10,662 nt of DNA. Origin: JAJYZP01 sp049964535. GTDB lineage: Bacteria > Actinomycetota > Acidimicrobiia > Acidimicrobiales > Acidimicrobiaceae. The notes under the pieces are model-generated. The model saw nothing but the letters and a program-made list of their open reading frames with translations, ran no database searches and was not told the DNA's origin. Each line of letters starts with the position of its first letter. The stretch's first letter is position 1. The stretch is from assembly GCA_049964535.1 (NCBI GenBank), contig JBMFXG010000089.1:1-10662 (forward strand), given 5' to 3'. A program made the position numbers and the translations under genes. Of this stretch, positions 1 through 7,108 are shown piece after piece.

Positions 1-1
1 G

Positions 2-454
2 GTCTACTTCGCAGTCGATCCTGCGGTGGCGTTCTGTAGTGGGATCATGCTCGATCTCGGCGAGCTGGTGCTCGCTCATCACGATCCGAGGGGCTATCGG
101 CTATTGCGCAAGGAGCTCGCCTCGCTGCCGCTCTATCTGCGAGACGATATGGCTCGAGAGCGAGAGCGCAGTATCTACGGACTCGACCACACCGAGATCG
201 CTGCGAGCCTTCTTCGATCTTGGAACTTTCCCCAAGATATCGTTGACGCCGTCGGGAGCCACCACGACTCGGTCCAAGAGGGCTCTACTCTCGCTCAAGT
301 GCTTCGTGCCGCAGCGCGACTAGCACCGTTCTACGCCAATGGGATCGAAGAGCTCGATGCATCGATCGACTTCCCTGATGAGCTGCTGCACCTCGATCTA
401 AAGAAGCTTTTTGAGACGACAGAGAGTTTCGTTCGCGACTTTGTCGAGCTCTGA
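2..454 (+). CDS. HDOD domain protein, C-terminal part (5' end outside window)
   Basis: The reading frame is open from the first bases, so the gene starts upstream of the window and only about 150 C-terminal residues are visible. The piece begins VYFAVDPAVAFCSGIMLDLG, which matches the HDOD core where a typical member has G-x-L-H-D-I-G. Here the His is replaced by Leu (IMLDLG), so this copy lacks the HD metal pair. Further on, SLLRSWNFPQDIVDAVGSHHD is the usual second half of the fold (LL-x-x-W-x-F-P ... HH). HDOD proteins are generally non-catalytic signalling or scaffold modules in stress, motility and second-messenger responses; the specific role here is unknown. The same motifs recur in the complete HDOD protein encoded at 5290-6126 on the other strand, so the two are paralogues. 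The stop is 61 bases before the acyl-CoA synthetase gene. Family assignment is firm, function is not. Confidence 0.85.
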   Translation, partial: VYFAVDPAVAFCSGIMLDLGELVLAHHDPRGYRLLRKELASLPLYLRDDMARERERSIYGLDHTEIAASLLRSWNFPQDIVDAVGSHHDSVQEGSTLAQVLRAAARLAPFYANGIEELDASIDFPDELLHLDLKKLFETTESFVRDFVEL

Positions 455-462
455 GGATTTAT

Positions 463-513
463 GCGAAGGTGAGGTCTGACCATCTTCGTCTCACCGTACG
501 CACTATGGTGAGG
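463..513 (+). promoter_or_regulatory. Candidate RBS-masking RNA switch before the acyl-CoA synthetase
   Basis: Three short segments can pair in two exclusive ways. GGTGAG (468-473) is complementary to CTCACC (490-495), and CTCACC is also complementary to a second GGTGAG (507-512), which is the ribosome-binding site just before the ATG at 516. The downstream hairpin has about nine continuous pairs (490-498 with 504-512, one G-U) around the loop CGCAC and would hide the ribosome site. The upstream hairpin (468-473/490-495, with an additional GCG 463-465/CGC 499-501) would free it. The complementarity is directly visible; regulation is inferred. It could also act simply as a 3' structure of the preceding HDOD transcript. 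Confidence 0.4.
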
Positions 514-515
514 AG

Positions 516-2132
516 ATGGGAACCTTTCTTGATGATCTCGCCCATCGCTACGGTGATCGTCGAGCGCTACGAGATAATCAGGTATCTCGAGACTTCGGCG
601 AGGTGGCGAAGCGAGTAGGCACTTTGTGCGCAAAGCTAGAAGAGCTCATGAGATCAAACCAGTTTGGACGTGGGGCAAGAGCGACTTCCCCCGAGCCCTC
701 TCTTGCAATCTTTGCCCATAACAGCGTGGCCTACGTGGAACTCATGTGTGCAGCGACGCTGCTCGGAGTTCAGTACTCCCCCATTAACTGGCACTGGTCG
801 GTCGATGAGCTCGCTTACGTTCTGGAAGATTTCCGACCAACGTTACTCTTCGTTGACGCTCGTTGTGCAGATGTGGCGAGGGCTGCGCTGGAGCGTGTCG
901 CATCGATACCAGTTGTGGTGTCGCTTGATGACGACCGAGCGGGCGACGACGATTGGCTGAGCTATGAGGATCTCTGCCGTGGGGCTGTCGCTTCTCAGAG
1001 CGCTTCGATTGCAGGCAGTAGTGCGGTCGATCTCAGCGCTTCGGCAGGATCTCCGATCTTCTATACCTCAGGTACGACTGGGCATCCCAAAGGAGTATCG
1101 GCTCTGAGTTCTGCTCGATCTTCGGTTGAAGCCTTTGCCGAGATGGCTCAGATGACCGTTGAGCGTCTCGGTCTCGGTGCTGCTGGTCGAGTTCTGCTCG
1201 ATGGGCCAATCTACCATTCGGCGCAGTGGCTTTTTTGCTTCCTTCCCTTTGTGAGCGGATTCGACGTGGTCATTGCAGACAATTTTGATCCACTGCAGAC
1301 CTTGGAATATATCGAGAGCGAGCGCATTACCGTGGTTCATCTCGTGCCGACCCAGTTCGTCCGTATCTTAAAGATCGCGCCAGAGGTTCGAACAGCCTAC
1401 GATCTCGGCTCACTCCATCGGGTCTATCATGGCGCAGCCCCGTGTCCGATCTCTGTGAAGGAGGCGATGCTCGACCTGCTCGGCGATGACGTGCTTTGGG
1501 AGTACTACGGTGCCACCGAGTCCGGCGTGGTGAGTACCATTTCGGGCGCGCAGTGGCGGGAGCACAAAGGAAGCGTCGGCAAAGTTGCGTCACCCGCGGT
1601 CGAGATCGTCGATGACAACGGTGAGCTCGTTGCGAATGGGACGAGTGGGCTGATCCTCGCACGACCTTCACGCGCGTTCGCTTATCTCGGAGATCCTGCC
1701 AAGACGGCATCGGTGATGCTGAGGGATGGAATGGTCTTCGTTGGGGACATTGGATATAGGGATGACGACGGCTACCTTTACATCTCTGATCGCCGGATCG
1801 ACATGATTATCTCCGGTGGGGTCAATATTTATCCGGCCGAGATCGAGTCGGTTTTGCACGAGGACCCTCGGGTCGTTGATGCCGCAGTTATTGGCGTACC
1901 AGACGACGAGTTTGGTGAGTCTGTGCTTGCGGTGGTCGTGCTGGAGAGTGAAGTGGTGGCGAGTGACGAATTGAAAGGCGAGATCTTACACCTTGCTCGG
2001 CAACGGCTAGCCGGATACAAGGTTCCGAAGGAACTTGAGTTCCGTCCCTCTCTTCCTCGGTCCTTGGCGGGAAAGCTTCTCAAACGAGAGATTCGTGAAC
2101 CCTACTGGAGCGCTCGTACCTCCACGCTTTAG
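516..2132 (+). CDS. AMP-forming acyl-CoA synthetase (FadD-type)
   Basis: This adenylate-forming ligase activates a carboxylic acid with ATP to an acyl-adenylate and transfers it to CoA. At 538 residues it is of normal length. Visible motifs: the phosphate-binding loop YTSGTTGHPKGV (183-194); YYGATESG (330-337); the GDIGYRDDDGYLY block (410-422); the hinge and CoA-domain motif SGGVNIYPAEIE (433-444); and the C-terminal catalytic Lys520 in LAGKLLKREIR. PIYHSAQ (231-237) and HGAAPCPISVK (305-315) resemble the actinobacterial long-chain/FadD group, but chain length or aromatic preference cannot be read. Residues about 43-60 form a basic, low-similarity insertion. The start at 516 is the only in-frame ATG after the stop at 477-479, and GGTGA (507-511) gives suitable ribosome-site spacing. 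The ThDP enzyme follows after 43 bases, suggesting one operon. Family certain, substrate unknown. Confidence 0.93.
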   Translation: MGTFLDDLAHRYGDRRALRDNQVSRDFGEVAKRVGTLCAKLEELMRSNQFGRGARATSPEPSLAIFAHNSVAYVELMCAATLLGVQYSPINWHWSVDELAYVLEDFRPTLLFVDARCADVARAALERVASIPVVVSLDDDRAGDDDWLSYEDLCRGAVASQSASIAGSSAVDLSASAGSPIFYTSGTTGHPKGVSALSSARSSVEAFAEMAQMTVERLGLGAAGRVLLDGPIYHSAQWLFCFLPFVSGFDVVIADNFDPLQTLEYIESERITVVHLVPTQFVRILKIAPEVRTAYDLGSLHRVYHGAAPCPISVKEAMLDLLGDDVLWEYYGATESGVVSTISGAQWREHKGSVGKVASPAVEIVDDNGELVANGTSGLILARPSRAFAYLGDPAKTASVMLRDGMVFVGDIGYRDDDGYLYISDRRIDMIISGGVNIYPAEIESVLHEDPRVVDAAVIGVPDDEFGESVLAVVVLESEVVASDELKGEILHLARQRLAGYKVPKELEFRPSLPRSLAGKLLKREIREPYWSARTSTL

Positions 2133-2175
2133 GTGTGAGGTCTCGGTGGCGATCGTGGATGGTTAGGGTAGTTCC

Positions 2176-3795
2176 ATGAATGGTGCCGAAGCGATCTTGC
2201 GCTCACTCGTGCAGAACAATGTGAACCTCTGCCTGACAAACCCTGGGACGACCGAACTGCTCTTTGTGGATGCTTTTGAGCGAGTCACTGCAATGCGCTC
2301 CGTGTTGGTGCTCCATGAAGGGGTCGCGACTGGGGCAGCTGACGGGTACGGTCGCTGTGGCCCGCCTCTTGCCTGTGCGCTCTTACACCTTGGCCCGGGA
2401 CTCTCCAACGGTTCGAGCTTTCTGCACGATGCTCGCCGGGCGAGAACGCCGCTCGTCGTGCTCGTCGGAGAACACTATTCGTGGCACCTTCCCTTTGATC
2501 CGCCCCTAGCAAGCGATATTGAGTCGCTCGCTCGACCGGTCTCGATCTCGGTGCAGCGTCTCGATCGAGTCGACCACCTAGCGTGCGAGATTCGGCGAGC
2601 TGTGGAGATGGCAGTGATGCGAGGAGGACCTGCGGTTGTGATCGTGCCGCAAGAGATCCAAGGTGTTGAGCTTGGAGCAGAGGAGCCTCGAGCGTGTGAT
2701 GACCCAAAGTGTCCGGCCATACTTGAGGGGTTTGAGGATGAGACCTTGCGTCGACCAGACCCCGAAGCACTTGCTCGGCACTCTACGGAGCTAGCGCTTC
2801 GACTATCTGGTGCAAGCGGCGTGACGTATCTAGTCGGATCTCCCGCTCTGAGCGAAGAGGCTATCCAGCTGACGACTGACCTCGGCGCGTTACTCGGCCA
2901 CAACGTCGTGCTCGAGTCTTTTCCGTCGGTGCTGCGACGGGGAGGATCCGAACCGGTGTTGGAGAAGTTGCCATACTTTCCCGACGCTGTGCGACGTGCG
3001 CTTGCTTCCACGAGCCTCTTAGTGTTGGTCGGTGCACGTCGACCATTAGGCTTTTTTGGGTATGAAGGCCAGCCTTCAGAGCTCATACCGGACGGGGTAG
3101 AAGTGGTGACTCTCGCTCCATTCCCCTCAAATGCACTAGAAGAGCTCAAGGCCTATGGTTCAGCTGTTGCGGCCCTCGGAGCTGGAGAGGGAGAACCGCA
3201 CTATCCGCCTCGTCCAACGCTGGAGGATGGTGACAGATCTGGTGGGTCGATCGATGCTCGGACCCTTGCCCAGGCCATCGTGGAAGCCCAAGCTTCTGGA
3301 GATATCGTCGTTGACGAGGGAAGGACCGGCGTAGGCCCGTATTTTACGTTGGCGAATGCAGCTCCACCACATCGATATCTGGGGCATAGCGGTGGTGCCA
3401 TTGGAGAAGGGATGCCGCTTGGAATCGGTGCTGCACTCGCCGATCCTTCGGCGACTGTGATCGTGATCCAGGCCGATGGAGGTGGCATGTATGCCCCACA
3501 GGCGCTGTGGACCATGGTACGGGAGCGGCTCGACATCAAGGTGGTGGTCGTATCGAATCGCGCCTATCGGATTCTTCAGATCGAACTTCGACAGGGCGGT
3601 TTGCCGCTTCATGATCGGTCAAAATCGTTGACTAGTCTCTCGGATCCAATAATTGGATGGGTAGAGATTGCTCGAGGGTTTGGTGTCCCGGCGGTGCAGG
3701 TCGCGAATCCCCAAGAACTCAAGGGGGCATTACAAGAGGCTCGGAATCAGCGTGGCCCATTCTTGATCGACGTGGAGGTCGCTGAGTCTCGGTGA
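2176..3795 (+). CDS. Thiamine-diphosphate-dependent enzyme, acetolactate synthase/benzoylformate decarboxylase-like
   Basis: This protein has the three-domain ThDP fold: an N-terminal pyrimidine-binding domain, a central domain, and a C-terminal pyrophosphate-binding domain. The activating glutamate is Glu48 in LHEGVATGAADGYGR (46-60). LHLGPGLSNG (70-79) and NPGTTELLF (22-30) are typical of the IlvB-like branch often labelled 'acetolactate synthase large subunit'. The metal/diphosphate motif is QADGGGMYAPQALW (432-445) with SN at 460-461. The length of 539 residues is usual. No ilvN small subunit or other branched-chain gene is nearby, so a true biosynthetic acetolactate synthase is unlikely; a 2-oxo acid decarboxylase or lyase working with the adjacent acyl-CoA synthetase is my inference. 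AGGG (2165-2168) lies seven bases before the ATG. The last 49 bases overlap the convergent glycosyltransferase gene. Superfamily certain, reaction not determined. Confidence 0.9.
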   Translation: MNGAEAILRSLVQNNVNLCLTNPGTTELLFVDAFERVTAMRSVLVLHEGVATGAADGYGRCGPPLACALLHLGPGLSNGSSFLHDARRARTPLVVLVGEHYSWHLPFDPPLASDIESLARPVSISVQRLDRVDHLACEIRRAVEMAVMRGGPAVVIVPQEIQGVELGAEEPRACDDPKCPAILEGFEDETLRRPDPEALARHSTELALRLSGASGVTYLVGSPALSEEAIQLTTDLGALLGHNVVLESFPSVLRRGGSEPVLEKLPYFPDAVRRALASTSLLVLVGARRPLGFFGYEGQPSELIPDGVEVVTLAPFPSNALEELKAYGSAVAALGAGEGEPHYPPRPTLEDGDRSGGSIDARTLAQAIVEAQASGDIVVDEGRTGVGPYFTLANAAPPHRYLGHSGGAIGEGMPLGIGAALADPSATVIVIQADGGGMYAPQALWTMVRERLDIKVVVVSNRAYRILQIELRQGGLPLHDRSKSLTSLSDPIIGWVEIARGFGVPAVQVANPQELKGALQEARNQRGPFLIDVEVAESR

Positions 3796-5165
3796 TCACC
3801 CTCGAGCGTACTGCTCTCAAGGTGGTCGTGGTAGACACCACCACCTTGAGAGGAGATCGTGAGGATGAGAGAGATCATCATCAAGCCCTGAACGACGATA
3901 GCACCGAGCGAGTTCGGGAACCTCAGGGCTAAGGCTGCGCCGAGCACGAGTAGAGTGATCACCGTCTTATTGCCACGTACCCACTGCGAGATCGTTCTAG
4001 GAGCAAGAAAAGCTCGGAAGTGATGCACAGCTTCGGTGGAGCTTTCTGGCAATCGAGGCGAGCGTAGACGTCGACGGTTGGAAGGGTCCACGACTCTCGA
4101 TGTTGGTCGGTCTGTGATGAGTCGGTAAGCGAGACTCGTGACTGCTGTTATGACGACTATGGCCGGAAGAACGGCCGTGATTGAGACTTGGTCTGGGGTC
4201 TCCACGATCCACGAGAGTGCTGAGCAGAGCCCAATCATGAGTGTCGGTCGCTTGGTGTTGAGGAGCAAGAAGAGTACGAGCACGAAATAGTGTGACCAGG
4301 CGATAGGTGAGAGCATCAGGGTGAGCGATATCAGGAGTCCGATCAGGGTTTGCTCGGATATGACTCCGTCGTAGATTCGGTAGCGTCTCCAGAGAAGTAG
4401 GCAGAGAGGCATGACCACAATGATGCCGACTCCTATCTCAGCGACGCGTGTTGAGTGAATAAAGTTCGTTGCAATGCCGGGTAGCGACCATCCACTCGCC
4501 GATTCGTTGTGCGATAGGTGGAGCAGGATCTCAATGTAGGTCGAGATTCCGGGAGCTAACAGTACGCCACCGAGCCCGACTATCACGGTCGCTATCCAAG
4601 CGATTCCGCTCAATCGTCTACGTCGGGCGATGAGCGGCCATAGGAGCAGGGGAGCAAGGAAGAGCTTCGCGATGCTCGTCAAGGCAAGGATGATACCGGA
4701 GATCAGTGGCCGAGAGCGAAATCGATATGCAAGAGCGATCCCCAGGAGTAGGAAGGGTTCGAGAGATCCAACTTGAATCGCTACCAGTACTGGCGTGGAG
4801 CAGAGTGCAATGGACGCTACCGTGATGCCAGTACGTCCCTTGATAAGTCCAGCGGCAGCAACGAGAGCGATGATGGAACCGAGTCGGGAGACGACAGTAG
4901 CCAAGTGAACCGAGACGATGGTCAGGGGGGTATAGAGCACTGAGACGAGAAGGGGGTAGACGTACGCGTGACCGCCGAGGAGCGTATGTCCATTTGGGTG
5001 TGGATAGGGACTTGACCCATGTGTGATGGCACTGGCTGCTCTGAGATAGGTCAGCAGCTCAACAGGGTTCATTGCACTGTAGACGAAGACCCACGCAAGA
5101 GACGAGACTCCAAGAATCAGACCGAGTGGCACGATCCATTCCGTAGCGAAGGTCAGGCGCTTCAT
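3747..5165 (-). CDS. GT87-type (DUF2029) multi-pass membrane glycosyltransferase
   Basis: This is a very hydrophobic 472-residue protein with roughly ten or more membrane segments. The layout is that of polyprenol-phosphate-mannose-dependent GT87 (PimE-like) enzymes. After the first membrane helix comes a loop with ELLTYLRAASAITHGSSPY (36-54), then YVYPLLVSVLYTPL (68-81), AIQVGSLEPFLLL (129-141), GIILALTSIAKLFLAPLLLW (157-176) and LSPIAWSHYFVLVL (285-298). In the family the first loop normally carries a catalytic Asp (D-L-x-x-Y); here Glu36 sits there. The core ends near residue 350. An Arg-rich linker (352-400), two extra hydrophobic segments (about 401-435) and a polar tail follow. The role would be transfer of a sugar to a lipid or wall polymer on the outer face of the membrane; acceptor unknown. 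The ATG at 5165 has an AAGGTAGGG stretch just upstream. The 3' end overlaps the ThDP gene. Confidence 0.8.
   Translation of the reverse strand: MKRLTFATEWIVPLGLILGVSSLAWVFVYSAMNPVELLTYLRAASAITHGSSPYPHPNGHTLLGGHAYVYPLLVSVLYTPLTIVSVHLATVVSRLGSIIALVAAAGLIKGRTGITVASIALCSTPVLVAIQVGSLEPFLLLGIALAYRFRSRPLISGIILALTSIAKLFLAPLLLWPLIARRRRLSGIAWIATVIVGLGGVLLAPGISTYIEILLHLSHNESASGWSLPGIATNFIHSTRVAEIGVGIIVVMPLCLLLWRRYRIYDGVISEQTLIGLLISLTLMLSPIAWSHYFVLVLFLLLNTKRPTLMIGLCSALSWIVETPDQVSITAVLPAIVVITAVTSLAYRLITDRPTSRVVDPSNRRRLRSPRLPESSTEAVHHFRAFLAPRTISQWVRGNKTVITLLVLGAALALRFPNSLGAIVVQGLMMISLILTISSQGGGVYHDHLESSTLEGDHRDSATSTSIKNGPR
3814..3852. terminator. Long hairpin between convergent genes, candidate bidirectional terminator
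   Basis: CTCTCAAGGTG (3814-3824) pairs perfectly with CACCTTGAGAG (3842-3852). Inside it, GTGGT and ACCAC pair around the loop AGAC, with a three-base bulge (GTC) on the left. The hairpin starts 18 bases after the ThDP gene stop, and being symmetrical it forms in either transcript. Neither side carries a T-run, so if it terminates it would be of the U-less type described in actinobacteria, or would block the opposing polymerase. On the minus strand it lies inside the 3' coding region of the glycosyltransferase gene. Confidence 0.55.
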
Positions 5166-5204
5166 CTAGCCCTACCTTAGAGCGTGGATGCGCCGGGAGG
5201 CACA

Positions 5205-5227
5205 CAACTTTGACGAATCATAAGTTG
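5205..5227 (-). terminator. Hairpin after the HDOD gene, candidate terminator
   Basis: In the minus-strand transcript CAACTT-A-TGA pairs with TCA-AAGTTG around a TTCG loop: nine pairs with one bulged A. It lies 63 bases beyond the HDOD stop and upstream of the glycosyltransferase start, where a break between the two transcription units would be expected. There is no T-tract after it, so function is uncertain. Confidence 0.35.
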
Positions 5228-5289
5228 CTTGCCAACAGGAAATGCCGAATCCGTGAGGTCGTCGTTGAGGACGCCGTTTGGTGATGCGA

Positions 5290-6126
5290 TTAGAGAAAGA
5301 GGTCGGCGATCTCCATGCTCTTCGTCTGCAAGTCTTCAATGAGTTGCGGTAGCTCATCGGCGCCTACACCTTCGGGGAGCAGGTCGTCAAAGGGTTCGTC
5401 GCAGTGGATGCTTCGGGCCCCGTAGAGGTGGGAGAGATAGGAGAGGCGATCCCCTCCCTGGAGGGCGAGGTCGAGGGGTTTGGCGAACGTACTCTCACTG
5501 TGGTGAGCGGCGATCGCTGCGCACAGCTCCTCCGGAAAGTTCCACGAGCGCAGTATCGTCGCACCGAGAGCGCTGTGGGTCGTTCCATAGCGCTCGAACT
5601 CAGCTTGTCTCATAGCATCTTGGCTGGCTACGGTGTGGGTTGTGCCAGTGATCTCGTCGATCGCCGCGTAGCCAATGGGGTCAAACTCACGAAGGAGGGC
5701 GCGGCCGATGTCGTGCAACATACCTACGGAGAATGCCGTGGCGGAGTCGGCGCCGTATCGGGAAGAGAGCACCGAGCACGCAGCTGCGGTCTCGATGGCG
5801 TGGAGCCAGTCGTCTGGGGAGATCGATGCCACATTTGTCACAACTGCGCTGACCGCTATCGAGCGAACGGTAATGAGTCCCAGCAGAGAGATGGCAGTGT
5901 TGAGGGTCGCAACGCGGCCCCCCATGCCATAAAAGGCCGAGTTAGCCATTCGCATGATTCGTGCGGTGAGCACTGGGTCTGCCGAAGTGACGAGTGCGAT
6001 GTCAGCAGCACCGATATCGTCGCGATCGATAAAGCTCAGAACTGAGATGGCGACGTTCGAGGCCGGCGAGAGATTCTCGAATCGTGTCAGAATCTCATCT
6101 TTGACCCTTGGCGCCGCTGCTTGCAT
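5290..6126 (-). CDS. HDOD domain signalling protein
   Basis: This is a 278-residue single-domain HDOD protein. The N-terminal half carries the usual repeats: LSPASNVAISVLSFI (19-33), SADPVLTARIMRMANSAFYG (48-67), and LNTAISLLGLITVRSIAVSA (75-94). GMLHDIG (135-141) keeps the His-Asp pair, though the remaining metal ligands of true HD phosphohydrolases are not evident. The C-terminal half has ATILRSWNFPEELCAAIAAHH (189-209). HDOD modules usually act as protein-protein or regulatory modules linked to second-messenger and stress signalling; no attached response-regulator, GGDEF or kinase domain is present, so the input and output are unknown. It is a paralogue of the truncated protein at 2-454, which lacks the conserved His. 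The start is supported by GAGGAG seven bases before the ATG. It is transcribed alone, flanked by hairpins at 5205-5227 and 6210-6255. Confidence 0.88.
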   Translation of the reverse strand: MQAAAPRVKDEILTRFENLSPASNVAISVLSFIDRDDIGAADIALVTSADPVLTARIMRMANSAFYGMGGRVATLNTAISLLGLITVRSIAVSAVVTNVASISPDDWLHAIETAAACSVLSSRYGADSATAFSVGMLHDIGRALLREFDPIGYAAIDEITGTTHTVASQDAMRQAEFERYGTTHSALGATILRSWNFPEELCAAIAAHHSESTFAKPLDLALQGGDRLSYLSHLYGARSIHCDEPFDDLLPEGVGADELPQLIEDLQTKSMEIADLFL

Positions 6127-6209
6127 CTCACCACTCCTCGACTTCAGGATAGTTTCGATCCCGTCGCAAAAGCATCGGTCTACCTCGGCATAAACTTAAG
6201 TCTCTCTTC

Positions 6210-6255
6210 GTCCGATCCTGGTGCTACGCCTGTTGGAATCGCACCAGGATCGGAC
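6210..6255 (-). terminator. Strong perfect hairpin, terminator of the AIM24 gene
   Basis: GTCCGATCCTGGTGC (6210-6224) and GCACCAGGATCGGAC (6241-6255) form a perfect 15-pair stem around a 16-base loop. The hairpin starts nine bases past the stop codon of the AIM24-family gene on the minus strand, the position of an intrinsic terminator. The following bases (minus strand) contain no T-run, so this would be a U-less terminator or an mRNA 3'-stabilising structure. Confidence 0.65.
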
Positions 6256-6264
6256 TCGTGCTAT

Positions 6265-7032
6265 TTAGACCGATTTGCCGAAGATCTCGCCGGCCAGACC
6301 TCCGACGACTCCACCTTGAGCTGCCGCTTGAGTGTTCCCTGCATTGAGATATGGCTCAAGGGCTTGGGCCAAGATGGGCATTGTCATCGATTGGAGCCAG
6401 ATATCTCCCGGTCCGGTGAGGGCGACGAGATGATAGCCGTCTCCGCCGAAGGCGATGTTCGATAGTCCTGGTACGGTCGTGATCTGGAACTGTACGCTAT
6501 CTTGGAACATTCCTACGTGCCCCGGGTGCACGAGCAACGACTGTCCAGGGGCCAAGCTGTACTGAATGATTTCGCCCGAGAGCTCTACCCATGCGGTGCC
6601 TTGTCCTTCGAGTCGCTGCATCATAAAACCGTCACGGCCATAGATGCCAGCTCGAAAAGACTGCTGGAGGCCAATGCTCGGCGTGATACCCGGCGTGCCA
6701 CAGATCCATCCGTGTCGATGAACGAGGTAGCCGTTGCCATTCGCGATCTCTACGGGGAGAATTCGGCCTGGAAGTTTGGCAGCGAAGGCAACGGTGCCCG
6801 ACCCGCCAGTGGCTTGATACTTGGTCAGGAAGAGGCCGCCGCCTCCAACCATTCGTTTGAGCGACGACATGATTCCGTGGCCCTTTGTGGCGTCGCCGGA
6901 ACTCGTTGTCTGGCTCATCTGCATATTCGGTGTCATCCAAGAGAGCTCGCCATGCGTTGAGATCACCGCCTCATTGACCTCGAGAGACATCTCCAAGACC
7001 GGCATCGTTGTGCCCTTGATCTCGGCGTTCAT
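6265..7032 (-). CDS. AIM24 family protein (TIGR00266/DUF124-like)
   Basis: This 255-residue beta-rich protein is of the AIM24 family, widespread in bacteria and found in fungal mitochondria; its biochemical function is not established. Recognisable blocks, counted from the chosen start: MPVLEMSLEVNEAVI (10-24), LFLTKYQATG (67-76), VAFAAKLPGRILPVEI (81-96), GIYGRDGFMMQRLEGQGTAW (119-138), IIQYSLAPGQSLLVHPGHV (145-163), NIAFGGDGYHLVALTGPGDI (182-201) and WLQSM (202-206). It ends in a Gly/Ala-rich tail, also common in the family. An upstream in-frame ATG at 7089 would add 19 residues, but it lies between the -10 and -35 boxes of the promoter at 7080-7108. The ATG at 7032 instead has AGGAGGT with ideal spacing and begins the conserved domain, so I use it. 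No signal peptide or membrane helix is seen. The gene stands alone, divergent from the DUF3592-like gene. Confidence 0.87.
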   Translation of the reverse strand: MNAEIKGTTMPVLEMSLEVNEAVISTHGELSWMTPNMQMSQTTSSGDATKGHGIMSSLKRMVGGGGLFLTKYQATGGSGTVAFAAKLPGRILPVEIANGNGYLVHRHGWICGTPGITPSIGLQQSFRAGIYGRDGFMMQRLEGQGTAWVELSGEIIQYSLAPGQSLLVHPGHVGMFQDSVQFQITTVPGLSNIAFGGDGYHLVALTGPGDIWLQSMTMPILAQALEPYLNAGNTQAAAQGGVVGGLAGEIFGKSV

Positions 7033-7079
7033 ATTGACCTCCTGACTCAGACTGGTGTAGCTGCTGCCACTAGGCGAGA

Positions 7080-7108
7080 ACGATATCACGTCAGGTCTGT
7101 CTCGTCAA
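7080..7108 (-). promoter_or_regulatory. SigA-type promoter of the AIM24 gene
   Basis: On the minus strand TTGACG (7108-7103) and TATCGT (7085-7080) are separated by exactly 17 bases, a near-consensus housekeeping promoter. Transcription would start around 7073, leaving a leader of about 40 bases before the AGGAGGT ribosome site and the ATG at 7032. This excludes the longer ORF start at 7089. Confidence 0.6.

Noticed and set aside
5404..6045. 213-residue plus-strand frame opposite the HDOD gene
   Set aside because: It is the antisense shadow of a clear HDOD gene and has no recognisable motif of its own.
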